In this document: positions 37,547 to 48,064 of the stretch, piece after piece
How the letters are laid out: every line of letters begins with the position of its first letter
Position numbering within the stretch: the stretch's first letter is position 1
From: Campylobacter anatolicus
GTDB taxonomy: Bacteria; Campylobacterota; Campylobacteria; Campylobacterales; Campylobacteraceae
Assembly: GCF_018145655.1 (NCBI RefSeq)
Contig: NZ_JAGSSY010000002.1
Span: 62,001-126,000, forward strand
Length of the DNA: 64,000 nucleotides
Reading direction: 5' to 3'
Notes under the pieces: model-generated
Seen by the model: only the letters and a program-made list of their open reading frames with translations
Databases searched by the model: none
Told to the model about the DNA's origin: nothing
Position numbers and translations under genes: made by a program

Positions 37547-39187
37547 ATGATAAAAACTCTCATAAAAGATAGCAAATTTATAATAGCGAAGATAGTACTT
37601 CTTACGATTATCTTTAGTGGTTTTGGTATAGGCGTTTTGGCGTTTATAAATGATCGTTTGCTTGGTGCAAAAGAGTTTAGCCTTACTCTTGCTGTGCAGT
37701 TTATAGTGATACTGATTGTATTTTTTATAACGGCAGTTTATGCTAATGTTACGCTTACAAATTTTGGGCATAAGCTAGTTTTTGAGCTACGCTATCGCCT
37801 AATAAAGCGTATCTTAGACACTCCAAATTATAAATTTGACGCTACCACACGTGCAAAGATCATTGCTAGTTTAAACTCAGATATAAAGACTATATCATTT
37901 GCTTTTATGAGTGCCCCTAGCCTGATACAAGGCTCAGTTTTTATCGTCGCTTCAAGCCTTTATATATTTTACATATCGTTAAAATTATTCTTATTTGTAG
38001 CTGTTTGGATCGGTATAGTTTTAGTAGTAGGTGCATTTTTGATGAGAAAGATCAGGCACTATTTCATACTTTCAAGAAAAGATGATGATGAGTTGCAACA
38101 AAGTTATAATGATATAGTCGAAGGACATCGTGAACTAAGCTTAAATCGCGATCGAGCAAGGATCTGTTTTGATGAGCTAAATGCAATTGGCGAGAGAAAA
38201 CGCATAAGTATGTCAAAAGCTGATATATACCACTCCATCTCTGATAATTTTACAAATATTATGCTCCTTGGAGCAGTTGGGATTTGCTTATTTTTATGCG
38301 TCAGTCTTGAGTGGGCTAGTCTGCAAACTGCCGTAACCGTGAGCCTTGCAATACTTTTTTTGCGTGGTTCATTTATCGGCATCGTCTCAGCCATTCCTGC
38401 TACACTTAGTGCAAAGGTGAGCTTAGAAAAGATAGCGAATTTAAACATTGTTGAGTATCAAGACGGGTTTAAATTTGATAATATTTTGGATAAAAACTGG
38501 CGTAAAATTTTATTTAAAGATGTTAGTTTTAGCTATGCGGATGATAAATTTAGTATTAGGAATTTAAATTTGCAGATAAATCGCGGTGAGCTTGTATTTG
38601 TTATCGGTAAAAATGGCAGTGGTAAAAGCACATTTTCAAATATATTGTGTGGTCTTTTGCCACCAAGTAGTGGCGAGATGTATTTAGATGATGTGCGTAT
38701 TGATGATTTAAATATCAGATCTTATCAGTCAAACATAAGTGCCGTTTTTACAAATTTTTATCTATTTTCTCAGGCTATCGGTGCGGATGGAAAGGGGGCT
38801 GAGGCAAAAAATAGTGATGAGATTTTAGCACTGCTTGAGATGGATAAAAAGATAAAAATTTTAGATCATAGACTTAGCACAACTTCACTTTCTCAAGGTC
38901 AGCGAAAGCGTCTTGGATTATTTATTGCTCTACTTGAGAGCAGGAGTTTGCTTGTACTTGATGAATGGGCGGCGGATCAAGATCCGATATTTAAGCGTAT
39001 TTTTTACTTAGAAATTTTACCAATGTTACGTGATAAAGGCATTACTATAGTTGCCATTAGTCATGATGATGTATATTTTGATGTGGCTGATCGTATAATA
39101 CTTGTAAAAGATGGCATTATACGTGAATTGCATGGCGATGAGCGTAAGACGACAAGCAAGGATGCTGTAGAAAAGCTTAAAGAATAG
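37547..39187 (+). CDS. ABC exporter of the cyclic-peptide (YojI/SyrD/PvdE) type
   Basis: 546 residues, a half-transporter: six membrane helices (residues 1-~290), then an ATPase domain with Walker A GKNGSGKST, signature SLSQGQRKR and Walker B LLVLDEWAADQDP. The DEWAADQDP wording marks the YojI/SyrD/PvdE group, which exports cyclic or lasso peptides (microcin J25) and siderophore precursors. No peptide-synthesis gene is near. It stands alone before the nuo operon with its own start region (AGGTGG before the ATG). Confidence 0.85.
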   Translation: MIKTLIKDSKFIIAKIVLLTIIFSGFGIGVLAFINDRLLGAKEFSLTLAVQFIVILIVFFITAVYANVTLTNFGHKLVFELRYRLIKRILDTPNYKFDATTRAKIIASLNSDIKTISFAFMSAPSLIQGSVFIVASSLYIFYISLKLFLFVAVWIGIVLVVGAFLMRKIRHYFILSRKDDDELQQSYNDIVEGHRELSLNRDRARICFDELNAIGERKRISMSKADIYHSISDNFTNIMLLGAVGICLFLCVSLEWASLQTAVTVSLAILFLRGSFIGIVSAIPATLSAKVSLEKIANLNIVEYQDGFKFDNILDKNWRKILFKDVSFSYADDKFSIRNLNLQINRGELVFVIGKNGSGKSTFSNILCGLLPPSSGEMYLDDVRIDDLNIRSYQSNISAVFTNFYLFSQAIGADGKGAEAKNSDEILALLEMDKKIKILDHRLSTTSLSQGQRKRLGLFIALLESRSLLVLDEWAADQDPIFKRIFYLEILPMLRDKGITIVAISHDDVYFDVADRIILVKDGIIRELHGDERKTTSKDAVEKLKE

Positions 39188-39261
39188 AGCTTCGTTTTTA
39201 CACAAATTTTAAGTGCAGTATATTATTTGGCTAAATTTAAAGTAAAATCAAAACAAAATTG

Positions 39262-39267
39262 TATAAA
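39262..39267 (+). promoter_or_regulatory. Candidate -10 box of the nuo operon
   Basis: TATAAA in TTGTATAAAATTAAC, 32 bp before the nuoA start codon. The only clear box in the 112-bp gap; no operator palindrome is seen. Confidence 0.5.
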
Positions 39268-39299
39268 ATTAACAATATAGTTTAAAAAAGGTTAGGTTA

Positions 39300-39689
39300 A
39301 TGTCTCATTCTGACGCGATAAGTCCGTATTTTGGGGCTTTTGTTATATTATTACTTGCGACTTTTTCATTTAGCTTGATAGTGTTTCTCTCATCACATAT
39401 TGGTAAAAAACTGGCTAATCGTAATACAGAGAGATTAAAACTTCAAATTTATGAGTGTGGTCCAGAGGCAGTAAAGCAACCAAATCGCATAAATATACAC
39501 TATTTTTTATATGCAATTTTATTTTTATTGTTTGATGTTGAAGTGATTTTTATGTATCCTTGGGCGGTTGATTTTAAATTGCTTGGAATTTTTGGACTGA
39601 TAGAGATGATACTTTTTGTAACACTTTTAATCATTGGCTTTATATATGCTTGGGGTAAGGGGGCATTTGAGTGGCAAGGCATCAGATAA
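39300..39689 (+). CDS. nuoA: Complex I subunit NuoA
   Basis: 129 residues with three membrane helices; [19 protein letters not shown] is the conserved loop that lines the quinone channel. AAAGG lies before the ATG. First gene of a 14-gene operon for the proton-pumping, menaquinone-reducing respiratory complex I. It overlaps nuoB by 19 bp. Confidence 0.95.
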   Translation: MSHSDAISPYFGAFVILLLATFSFSLIVFLSSHIGKKLANRNTERLKLQIYECGPEAVKQPNRINIHYFLYAILFLLFDVEVIFMYPWAVDFKLLGIFGLIEMILFVTLLIIGFIYAWGKGAFEWQGIR

Positions 39690-40183
39690 ACTATGCACAA
39701 AATGGCGGTCTGCCAGTTATTTTAACAACCGTAGATAAGCTCGTGCAATGGGGCAGGTCAAATTCGCTTTGGGCGTTAAGCTATGGGCTTGCGTGCTGTG
39801 CTATAGAGATGATGGCAACGGGTGCTAGTAGGTATGATTTTGATCGCTTTGGCACGATATTTAGAGCCTCTCCGCGTCATAGCGAAGTGATGATAATAGC
39901 TGGAACGCTTTCAAAAAAACATGCTGAATTCACACGTCGCTTATATGATCAGATGCCTGAGCCCAAATGGGTTATTTCAATGGGGAGTTGTGCAAATACC
40001 GGCGGTATGTTTAATACTTACGCTGTCGTACAAGGTGTCGATCGTATCGTGCCTGTTGATATCTATCTACCAGGCTGTGCTCCGCGTCCAGAGACGCTAC
40101 AATATGCACTGATGATACTACAAAAAAAGATCCGTCGTCAGAGTGCATTTAGGTCGCGTGAGCCAAAAAGGCTTAATGTATGA
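39671..40183 (+). CDS. nuoB: Complex I subunit NuoB (cluster N2)
   Basis: 170 residues. Tandem Cys42-Cys43 (ACCAIEMM), Cys107 (GSCANTGG) and Cys136 (PGCAPRPE) bind the terminal [4Fe-4S] cluster N2 that reduces menaquinone. The start is GTG at 39671 inside the end of nuoA; no ATG fits the conserved N-terminus. Confidence 0.96.
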   Translation: MARHQINYAQNGGLPVILTTVDKLVQWGRSNSLWALSYGLACCAIEMMATGASRYDFDRFGTIFRASPRHSEVMIIAGTLSKKHAEFTRRLYDQMPEPKWVISMGSCANTGGMFNTYAVVQGVDRIVPVDIYLPGCAPRPETLQYALMILQKKIRRQSAFRSREPKRLNV

Positions 40184-40974
40184 GAAAATTTATAAACCGC
40201 ACAGACGCGTCTAAAAAGCAGTATTATTATAACAAATTTGACGTTGCAAAGCAGACACAAAGACTACCAGCTAGTGAGAGTAGTTTTAAAGATGAACTTG
40301 AAGTGCTTAAAAATTCAGATATAAATGTTATGGATAGTTACATCGAGCTTGATCAACTTATTGTATTTGTAAATTCCAATGATAATTTTAAAACATTAAA
40401 GGCGTTAAAAGAGTTTGGATATGAACAATTAAATGAAGTAGGGGCGATCGATCTCATCGCAGATCGTGGTGGATATGAGATATTTTACCAGCTTTTAAGT
40501 ATAACTCACAATCGCCGAATGCGATTAAAATGTTTTGTTTTACAACGTGAAATGCTAAAAAGTGTGTGTGAAATTTATAAAAGTGCAAACTGGGCAGAGC
40601 GTGAGATGTATGATATGAGTGGTGTTTTGATAAAAGATCATCCAAATTTAAAACGCCTTATAATGCCTGATGATTGGTTTTCACACCCGCTTTTAAAGAG
40701 TTATCCGCTCGTAGGCGATGAAGCCGCGGCGTGGTATGAGGTAGATAAAATTTTTGGATATGAAAGACGTGATGAGATCGGTGCAGAAAACCGTGATCCA
40801 GCATATATCGAGCCAAAGGATACATTTAACTTTTCACGCATTTACCATGAAGTTTCACTTGGCGAGATGCCAAAAGATGAGAAAAGTTTGCAAGAGTATC
40901 AAGAGAGTGGTGGCATAAAATTTGTCAAACGTGCAAAACGCGATGCAAATGAGATATTAAAGGAGCGTCCGTGA
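40180..40974 (+). CDS. nuoC: Complex I subunit NuoC
   Basis: 264 residues with the 30-kDa subunit signature ([20 protein letters not shown], then RLIMPDDW). It has an N-terminal extension of ~70 residues before the conserved core, longer than in many bacteria. Not fused to NuoD, unlike in E. coli. It overlaps its neighbours by 4 bp on each side. Confidence 0.95.
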   Translation: MRKFINRTDASKKQYYYNKFDVAKQTQRLPASESSFKDELEVLKNSDINVMDSYIELDQLIVFVNSNDNFKTLKALKEFGYEQLNEVGAIDLIADRGGYEIFYQLLSITHNRRMRLKCFVLQREMLKSVCEIYKSANWAEREMYDMSGVLIKDHPNLKRLIMPDDWFSHPLLKSYPLVGDEAAAWYEVDKIFGYERRDEIGAENRDPAYIEPKDTFNFSRIYHEVSLGEMPKDEKSLQEYQESGGIKFVKRAKRDANEILKERP

Positions 40975-42200
40975 GCCAGGCACCAAATAGATTAAAGCCA
41001 TTTTTTGAAAATATCGAATTCGAGCAAAATGACGGCAAGATGATACTAAATTTTGGACCGCAACACCCAAGTGCCCACGGACAGCTAAAACTAGTACTCG
41101 AGCTTGATGGTGAACGTGTGGTTAGGGCTATGCCAGAGGTTGGCTTTATGCACCGAGGTGTTGAAAAGATGGCTGAAAATATGACCTATCAGGAGTTTAT
41201 ACCAGTTACTGACCGCATTGATTATATCGCTGCTACAGCAAACAACTACGCATTTTGCGGAGCAGTTGAGAAGCTTTGCGGTATCGATGTGCCACGTAGA
41301 GCACAGATTATTCGTGTGATGTTATTAGAACTAAACCGCATAAGTTCACACCTGCTTTTTCTAGCCACTCACGCCCTTGATGTCGGTGCAATGAGTGTGT
41401 TTTTGTATGCATTTAGAGAGCGTGAGTATGTGCTTGATCTTATAGAAGAGTATTGTGGTGCTAGACTGACACACTCAAGCGTTCGTATCGGCGGTATGCC
41501 ACTTGATCTGCCAAGTGGCTGGTGTGAAAATTTGATAAAATTTTGCGACAAATTTCCAAGCGATATAGATATGTATGAGTCGCTTTTGAGCGAAAATAGA
41601 ATTTGGAAGATGCGACTTGAAAATGTCGGCATCATCTCACAAGAGTTAGCTCTTAGCAGTGGATGTTCTGGCATAATGCTACGTGCTAGTGGCGTGAAAT
41701 GGGATATTAGAAAAGAGCAACCATATCTGATATATGATGAACTTGAGTTTGATGTGCCTTATGCAATACAGGGGGATTGCTATGCCAGATACGTGCTTTA
41801 TATGCGTGAGATGCGTGAATGTGTGAAAATTTTATACCAGTGCGAAAGGCTTTATAGAGATAGTGAACCGCAAATCTTAGCCAATGCACCTGATTATGTG
41901 AGTGCATCAAAAGAGCAGATAATGAGTCAAAACTACTCACTTATGCAACATTTTGTGCTAGTTACACAAGGCATTCGTCCACCGTGTGGAGAGGTGTATT
42001 TTGCTACCGAGTCGCCAAAAGGAGAGCTTGGAATTTATATAAACTCAATAGGCGAAGCTAGCCCATATCGGCTCAAAATTCGCACTCCAAGCTTTTATCA
42101 TTGTGCGATATATGAAGAGATGTTAGTAGGGCAGTATATCGCGGATGTCGCTACTATCATTGGTAGCACAAATATCATCTTAGGTGAGATCGATCGATGA
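40971..42200 (+). CDS. nuoD: Complex I subunit NuoD
   Basis: 409 residues, the 49-kDa hydrogenase-like subunit forming the quinone site with NuoB. The motifs FGPQHPSAHG and GFMHRGVEKM and the C-terminal GEIDR ending are intact. The start is GTG overlapping the nuoC stop codon (GTGA). Confidence 0.96.
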   Translation: MSQAPNRLKPFFENIEFEQNDGKMILNFGPQHPSAHGQLKLVLELDGERVVRAMPEVGFMHRGVEKMAENMTYQEFIPVTDRIDYIAATANNYAFCGAVEKLCGIDVPRRAQIIRVMLLELNRISSHLLFLATHALDVGAMSVFLYAFREREYVLDLIEEYCGARLTHSSVRIGGMPLDLPSGWCENLIKFCDKFPSDIDMYESLLSENRIWKMRLENVGIISQELALSSGCSGIMLRASGVKWDIRKEQPYLIYDELEFDVPYAIQGDCYARYVLYMREMRECVKILYQCERLYRDSEPQILANAPDYVSASKEQIMSQNYSLMQHFVLVTQGIRPPCGEVYFATESPKGELGIYINSIGEASPYRLKIRTPSFYHCAIYEEMLVGQYIADVATIIGSTNIILGEIDR

Positions 42201-42421
42201 GACGAGTGGATTTACGTCATTTAAAGGGCGAATTTTTAGTTAAAATGAAACAAGAGATAGACCACTCTTATCGCGACGAAGTAGTAGTGTTTTTGTTTGA
42301 GATAGGCGATTTTAGTGCAGTTGAGAGTGCTATAAATTTAGTAAAGGAAAGCGAATGCGAGCTTATGAACTCGCTTAAATTTAACCAAGTTGATTGGACG
42401 ATAATAATAAAAAAGGTATAA
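42197..42421 (+). CDS. Small protein in the nuoE position (Cj1575-like)
   Basis: 74 residues, without the Cys motif of NuoE, so it cannot carry the [2Fe-2S] cluster N1a. It overlaps nuoD by 4 bp. In Campylobacter and Helicobacter two such genes replace nuoE and nuoF; the encoded proteins are thought to adapt the complex to a non-NADH donor, flavodoxin in C. jejuni. No known fold is recognised. Confidence 0.85.
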   Translation: MRRVDLRHLKGEFLVKMKQEIDHSYRDEVVVFLFEIGDFSAVESAINLVKESECELMNSLKFNQVDWTIIIKKV

Positions 42422-42423
42422 TC

Positions 42424-43161
42424 ATGATATTTGATAAATTCATACTAGGTAAGACGTTAAGCCTTGCAAATTTTCTAAGTCTTACTGATATGAAAATGGC
42501 TAAAAATGTACTTAAAAATGACTTTAAATACATCTCTTGCTTACAAGATCCAGTCTTTGGTAGTGAGAATTTGATCCGCTGTGAAATCGGCTCTATAAAT
42601 TACGTTCTTGCTTTGCTTTGCAAATATACTTTAGATCTAAATGATGAGTATTTCCATGCTTTGGATGATGGTTATTTAAGTGGCGAGTGTAATGTGGGCG
42701 AAGAGGAATTTGAAGAGCTTAGTGAGTGGCTAAAAGATGTTAAAAATATTATCATAGATGATAGCTTTATCACTCATCCTGATAACAAGCTGATATTTGA
42801 GTTTTTAAATTTATTAAAGACAAATTTGAGCTTAAATGTCATTATGGTCGGCAGCGACGCTATATCGGTAAAAACAGATGGCAAACTAAGTAAGCTAATT
42901 GAGCCGATGAGCTTTGATGGAAGCGTCATTTATACTTATTTGGGGCAAGTTTATGATGAGCTAGTTGGTGGAGTGCAGTTTAGCATTGTTGCAAAGCTTA
43001 AAGATGGTGATTGTGTGGAGCTAGATGCTTTAAATTTTAAATTAAAACGCAAATTTAGGCTTGATACAAATCTAAAAGGCACGGTTGCCTTAGCTAGTGT
43101 AAGTAGCTTAGATGGCTATAATTTCAAGCTTGTAAAGGTGAGTAAAGTCAATGCAGATTAG
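42424..43161 (+). CDS. Protein in the nuoF position (Cj1574-like)
   Basis: 245 residues with no FMN- or NADH-binding motif and no [4Fe-4S] Cys set, hence not NuoF. The frame extends ten codons upstream from a TTG, but ATG at 42424 has AAGGT at suitable spacing and is preferred. It overlaps nuoG by 11 bp. Known in the genus as the partner of the previous gene; probably the docking side for the electron donor. Confidence 0.85.
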   Translation: MIFDKFILGKTLSLANFLSLTDMKMAKNVLKNDFKYISCLQDPVFGSENLIRCEIGSINYVLALLCKYTLDLNDEYFHALDDGYLSGECNVGEEEFEELSEWLKDVKNIIIDDSFITHPDNKLIFEFLNLLKTNLSLNVIMVGSDAISVKTDGKLSKLIEPMSFDGSVIYTYLGQVYDELVGGVQFSIVAKLKDGDCVELDALNFKLKRKFRLDTNLKGTVALASVSSLDGYNFKLVKVSKVNAD

Positions 43162-45613
43162 CATAGATGGTAAAATTTGCCACGCAAATGAAGGCGAATA
43201 TATCCTAAATATCGCACGACGAGAGGGGATATTTATCCCCGCCCTTTGCTATCTTAGTGGCTGTTCGCCCACTCTTGCTTGTCGTCTTTGTATGGTCGAG
43301 GCTGATGGCAAACGAGTATATAGCTGTAATGCAAAAGTAAAAGATGGGATGAGCGTCATCACGCACACTGATGAGATAGAGCGTGAGCGTGAAGTAATAA
43401 TGCAAACTTACTGTATAAATCATCCGCTTCAATGCGGAGTTTGCGATAAAAGCGGTGAGTGTGAGCTACAAAATTTTACCGCAAAAATGCGTGTAAATTC
43501 TCAAAACTATACAATCAAAGATACTCATAAGCCGGTAAAAAACTGGGGGCTTATAAGCTATGATCCATCGCTTTGTATAGTTTGTGAAAGGTGTATTACG
43601 ATTTGTAAAGATAAGATCGGCGAAAGTGCGTTAAAGACGATACCACGTGGTGGCGATCAAGTACCAAAAGAGTTAAAAGAGCGTATGCCAAAGGATGCTT
43701 TTGCTGTTTGGAGTAAATTTCAAAAGAGCCTTATCGCTCCAAGTGTTGGCGAGATGCTTGAGTGCTCATTTTGTGGTGAATGCACTAGTGTTTGTCCGGT
43801 AGGAGCGTTAGTTTCTAGTGACTTTAAATATACTTCAAATGCGTGGGAACTGCGTAAAATCCCAGCCTCTAATCCGCATTTTAGTGATTGTGAACTTATT
43901 TTTTATGAAGTAAAGCCAAAAGGTATAAGTGATAGGAGTGAGCGAATTTACCGCGTTAGTAATGACTTTAACTTTGGTGAGATTAGTACTGCGACACGTT
44001 ATGGATTTGACTTTCATAATGAGAATGCAACAAAAAATGAGACAAAATTTAATGAAATTGTTAATAAAATCAAAAATGGCGAGATAAAAAATATAAAATT
44101 TAACAGCTTTATTACAAACGAAGAGGCTTTTATACTTGAACTTTTGCGTAAAAAATTTGATCTTAACTTGATAAATGATGAAGCTTTGGCTTATCAGAAA
44201 TTTTTAGACGAATTTAGCAAATTTAGTGGCGAAACCCTTTATAATGGTAATTATGAAAATATTGCTAAGGCTGATTTTATCGTAGTTGCAGGGACATTTT
44301 TACGCCACGATAGTCCGAACACAAGCTATAAGATAAATAACGCTCTTACGATAAATAAGGCTAGTGGATTTTATTTTCACCCACTTGGCGATAAAGTCGT
44401 GTCAAAATACTCTAAAAATTTTGACACTATTACGCATAAAGTAGGACAGGAAGAGCAAATTTTGCTATTTTTGTTACAAAAATTTGGTGAAAATTTACCA
44501 AATGAGTTAAAAAATAAGCTGGATAAATTTAGATATAAAAATAACCAAGACATAGCTGATAATAGCTTACAAAACGATCAGGATTTAGAAAATTTAAGCA
44601 AAGTTCAAAATGATGAAAATTTTAAAAGTGTATTTGCAAAAGAGCTTGGGCTTGATGAAGCGAGATTTGATGTATTAAGCGAGTACAAACAAAATTTAAC
44701 GCTCATAATAGGGGCTGACTTTTACGCCTCTTTACGTTGGGCACAGTTAGCAAGATTAGTCGGACTAGTGCAAAAATATACAAAATTTAGGCTTATTTTG
44801 ATACCACCACGCACCAACTCGCTTGGTGTGGCTAAAATTTGCACACTTTCGCACTCTAGTGTTTTAAACGAGCCAAATAGCGGTAAAACGCTCGGATATA
44901 ACGAGCAAGGCGACTTTAAATTTAGTATTTTTGGTGGCGATATCGACGCAGGTGCGTTAAATCAACAAGAGGGGACATTTGTAAGCATAAATAAAGTCGT
45001 AGTGCCGACTAATGCAGCATTATCACATAATGGCTACTTTTTAAACGATCTTGCAAATGTGCTCGAACTAAATGCACACTATACGATAGAGTATACGCCA
45101 AAATTACCGCGAGATAAGGGTTTTAAGGCAGTTGAGTTTGATAAACTTAGTAATTTTTACGATAATGGTGGAGTTTCACATCGCGGATATGAGCTAGAAA
45201 ATTTAAAGTTTGTAAATGGCGATAAGATCAGCGATATGCTAAATTTTGATATAAATTTAAACACTAAAACAAAAAATCAAAATGATACGCAAACTATTCA
45301 AATTTATAGGGCAAACCCTATTGCATTACCATCTAAAATGGTAAATCACACAAGGCTTTTAGGTGGCGTGAGTGCATTATATGCAAGTGGCGAATTTATG
45401 GATAAATTTGAGCTTTGCAAAGATGAAGTGGTTATCGTAAAAAATGGCGATATAAGCCTTGCTATATCGGTTAAACTTGATGCTGAGATAAGTGGCGAAT
45501 GGGCATATCTTGGGGATTTTGATGATAAAATTTTAACTGATGAAGTGTTTAATGGATCGCGTTTTACAAACGTGCAGATACAAAAGATACAAAAGGCGGA
45601 CATAGATGAGTGA
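43151..45613 (+). CDS. nuoG: Complex I subunit NuoG
   Basis: 820 residues. The N-terminal ferredoxin part has CYLSGCSPTLACRLC for N1b, HPLQCGVCDKSGEC for the His-ligated N3-type cluster, and two further four-Cys groups (CIVCERCITIC and CSFCGECTSVCPVG). A molybdopterin-oxidoreductase-like remnant follows, strongly diverged, with a low-complexity Asn/Lys/Asp-rich insertion near residues 450-490. It collects electrons from the donor and passes them to NuoI. Confidence 0.94.
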   Translation: MQISIDGKICHANEGEYILNIARREGIFIPALCYLSGCSPTLACRLCMVEADGKRVYSCNAKVKDGMSVITHTDEIEREREVIMQTYCINHPLQCGVCDKSGECELQNFTAKMRVNSQNYTIKDTHKPVKNWGLISYDPSLCIVCERCITICKDKIGESALKTIPRGGDQVPKELKERMPKDAFAVWSKFQKSLIAPSVGEMLECSFCGECTSVCPVGALVSSDFKYTSNAWELRKIPASNPHFSDCELIFYEVKPKGISDRSERIYRVSNDFNFGEISTATRYGFDFHNENATKNETKFNEIVNKIKNGEIKNIKFNSFITNEEAFILELLRKKFDLNLINDEALAYQKFLDEFSKFSGETLYNGNYENIAKADFIVVAGTFLRHDSPNTSYKINNALTINKASGFYFHPLGDKVVSKYSKNFDTITHKVGQEEQILLFLLQKFGENLPNELKNKLDKFRYKNNQDIADNSLQNDQDLENLSKVQNDENFKSVFAKELGLDEARFDVLSEYKQNLTLIIGADFYASLRWAQLARLVGLVQKYTKFRLILIPPRTNSLGVAKICTLSHSSVLNEPNSGKTLGYNEQGDFKFSIFGGDIDAGALNQQEGTFVSINKVVVPTNAALSHNGYFLNDLANVLELNAHYTIEYTPKLPRDKGFKAVEFDKLSNFYDNGGVSHRGYELENLKFVNGDKISDMLNFDINLNTKTKNQNDTQTIQIYRANPIALPSKMVNHTRLLGGVSALYASGEFMDKFELCKDEVVIVKNGDISLAISVKLDAEISGEWAYLGDFDDKILTDEVFNGSRFTNVQIQKIQKADIDE

Positions 45614-46598
45614 TACGCTATTTTTTATCATAGAGACATTGCTAAAAGCTACCGTTATACTCACTGTTATGGCATCACTAGCAGGACTTGGAACATACGC
45701 TGAGCGTAAAGTCTTAGCCTATATGCAACGACGTATTGGCCCTGATATGGTTGGTCCTGCGGGGATCTTACAGATAGTTGCGGATATGATAAAACTATTT
45801 ACAAAAGAGGATATCGTCCCCATAAATGCAAATAAATTTATATTTCTTATCGCACCGCTTATCTCGGCTATAGCGGCGTTTGCAGCACTTGCACCTGTGC
45901 CATTTCTACCTGAGTTTGAGCTATTTGGTCGCACGATACGACCGATACTTGCTGATATAAATGTCGGAGTGCTTTACATTATGGGAGTTACAGCGGTGTG
46001 TGTCTTTTCGCCATTTATGGCTGGACTTGCTAGTTATAATAAATACGCACTCATTAGTGCCGCACGTGCAGTAATGGCACTTGTAAGTTTTGAGGTTGTT
46101 TCTGGTATAGCACTTTTAAGCGTTGTTATGATAGTAGGCTCACTTTCACTCATTGACATAAATAACTATCAAAGTAGCGTATTTACGTGGTTTGCATTTA
46201 AGCAGCCACTTGCATTTGTGTTATTTTTGATTGCTAGTTTTGTAGAGTGTAATAGAACGCCATTTTGTTTGACTGAGAATGAAACAGAGCTTGTTGCTGG
46301 TTATGGCACGGAGTATAGTGGTATGCGTTGGGGCATGTTTTTCATCGGTGAATATGCAAATATGATCACATATAGCATTATCATCACACTTGTATTTTTG
46401 GGTGGTTTTAACCAATTTTGGTTTTTGCATGGAGGCATAATGATCTTGATTAAGTCGAGTTTTGTGTTTTTCTTTTTTCTTTGGACACGTGCTGCTTGGC
46501 CTCATTTAAGACCAGATCAGCTTATGTCGCTTTGTTGGAAAATTTTATTGCCACTCGCACTTGCAAATGTCGTTATTACGGGCATTGTGTTGATTTAG
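45606..46598 (+). CDS. nuoH: Complex I subunit NuoH
   Basis: 330 residues, about eight membrane helices. Signature segments are AYMQRRIGPDMVGPAG and the acidic loop ECNRTPFCLTENETELVAGYGTEYSG (family form RxPFDLxExExELVxG). It links the quinone chamber to the proton channels. It overlaps nuoG by 8 bp. Confidence 0.96.
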   Translation: MSDTLFFIIETLLKATVILTVMASLAGLGTYAERKVLAYMQRRIGPDMVGPAGILQIVADMIKLFTKEDIVPINANKFIFLIAPLISAIAAFAALAPVPFLPEFELFGRTIRPILADINVGVLYIMGVTAVCVFSPFMAGLASYNKYALISAARAVMALVSFEVVSGIALLSVVMIVGSLSLIDINNYQSSVFTWFAFKQPLAFVLFLIASFVECNRTPFCLTENETELVAGYGTEYSGMRWGMFFIGEYANMITYSIIITLVFLGGFNQFWFLHGGIMILIKSSFVFFFFLWTRAAWPHLRPDQLMSLCWKILLPLALANVVITGIVLI

Positions 46599-46614
46599 GA
46601 ATTTAGGATGAAAA

Positions 46615-47235
46615 ATGGATAAAAGATATATTTTGCTTGATACTCGTCCTTTAAATATCACTAAAATTGATAAATTTAGACGTTTTATTTCACGAAGCTT
46701 TAAAGCCGAGCTTTTTGTCGGACTTTTGGTGGTGCTAAAACAGATGCTTTTTGCACCTTCTCATACACTAAAATATCCTATGCAAAAGATGCAGCTCTCA
46801 TCGCGTTACCGCGGAGTGCATACACTGATGAGATTCATCGAAAGCGAGAGTGAGCGGTGTATCGGTTGTGGGCTGTGTGAGAAAATTTGTGTTAGTAACT
46901 GCATATCTATGCAAACTTCACTTGGAGTTGATGGTCGCAAAGTCGTTAATGAATACTCTATAAATTTAGGTAGATGTGTTTATTGCGGATTTTGTGCGGA
47001 TGTATGTCCAGAGCTTGCGATAACTCATGGTAAAGATTATGAGTTTGCCAGTGAGCAAAGGGCACATTTTGGTATGAAGAGTGATTTTTTGACAAGCAAT
47101 GAGAGCTTAAAAATGCAACGTGAGTTTGACGGGTTTGGTTCACTACCACAAAATGCAGATGAGATGGTGCAAAAAACGCCAAATGCCCATATAAATTTAA
47201 ACACAGACGATACAAAGGAGCAAAGTGATGTTTGA
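46615..47235 (+). CDS. nuoI: Complex I subunit NuoI
   Basis: 206 residues. Two [4Fe-4S] motifs, [15 protein letters not shown] and [13 protein letters not shown], carry clusters N6a and N6b. ATG at 46615 follows TTTAGGATG with a 16-bp gap after nuoH. The acidic tail of ~45 residues has no motif. Confidence 0.95.
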   Translation: MDKRYILLDTRPLNITKIDKFRRFISRSFKAELFVGLLVVLKQMLFAPSHTLKYPMQKMQLSSRYRGVHTLMRFIESESERCIGCGLCEKICVSNCISMQTSLGVDGRKVVNEYSINLGRCVYCGFCADVCPELAITHGKDYEFASEQRAHFGMKSDFLTSNESLKMQREFDGFGSLPQNADEMVQKTPNAHINLNTDDTKEQSDV

Positions 47236-47764
47236 AGTGGTCGCATTTTATCTTTTTAGCACACTTAGTATTGCTTGTTTTGCGTTTAGTGTATTTAGTA
47301 AAAATATCCTTTATGCTATGAGTGCCTTATCAGGCGGTATGATATTTATCTCAGCTCTATTTTTCTTGCTTGGGGCGGAGTTTTTAGGTGTCGTGCAGAT
47401 CATTGTCTACACAGGTGCAGTTATGGTGCTTTATGCATTTTCGATTATGTTTTTTGATGTTAGCAAAGATGTAGATGATGCTAAAAGTGCGAGTGCAAAA
47501 CGTCTGATTTATACGCTTAGCACGTTTATAGCTTTGATTTTAGTAGTTGTGTTTTGTGCTCCTATCATTGGAAAAGATCTCTCAAATGAGCTAGATATAC
47601 AAAATTTAGGCAATATTGAGCTTATCGGACTTATGCTATTTAGCAAATACCTACTTGTTTTTGAGATGACGGCTGTGATGTTACTTGTGGCTATGGTTGC
47701 TGGTATCGTTTTAGTGCATAAAGATATGGACGCGATAAGCACTGATATGCAGGAGATAATATGA
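47228..47764 (+). CDS. nuoJ: Complex I subunit NuoJ
   Basis: 178 residues, five membrane helices, with the family's [18 protein letters not shown] helix. ATG at 47228 is chosen over GTG at 47225 because AAAGGAG ends 7 bp before it. It overlaps nuoI by 8 bp and nuoK by 4 bp. Confidence 0.95.
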   Translation: MFEVVAFYLFSTLSIACFAFSVFSKNILYAMSALSGGMIFISALFFLLGAEFLGVVQIIVYTGAVMVLYAFSIMFFDVSKDVDDAKSASAKRLIYTLSTFIALILVVVFCAPIIGKDLSNELDIQNLGNIELIGLMLFSKYLLVFEMTAVMLLVAMVAGIVLVHKDMDAISTDMQEII

Positions 47765-48063
47765 TAACGTTAAATCACTATCTGATAGTCGCTGCACTTA
47801 TGTTTGTGATAGGTCTTGTTGGCATTATGAAGCGAAATAACCTTATAATGCTCTTTTTCTCAAGTGAAATTTTACTAAATTCCGCCAACGTCGCATTAGC
47901 GGCGATATCAAAATTTCAAAATGATATCACAGGGCAGATCGTGGCGTTTTTCATTATAGCGATTGCAGCAAGTGAAGTGGCTGTTGGGCTTGGGCTACTT
48001 GTACTTTGGTATAAAAAAACTAGCTCAGTTGAGCTTAGCTCAATGATAAATATGAGAGGCTAA
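47761..48063 (+). CDS. nuoK: Complex I subunit NuoK
   Basis: 100 residues, three membrane helices, with Glu residues in helices 2 and 3 (FFSSEILLNSANVA and AIAASEVAVGLGLL) that belong to the proton path. Standard length. Confidence 0.96.
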   Translation: MITLNHYLIVAALMFVIGLVGIMKRNNLIMLFFSSEILLNSANVALAAISKFQNDITGQIVAFFIIAIAASEVAVGLGLLVLWYKKTSSVELSSMINMRG

Positions 48064-48064
48064 G

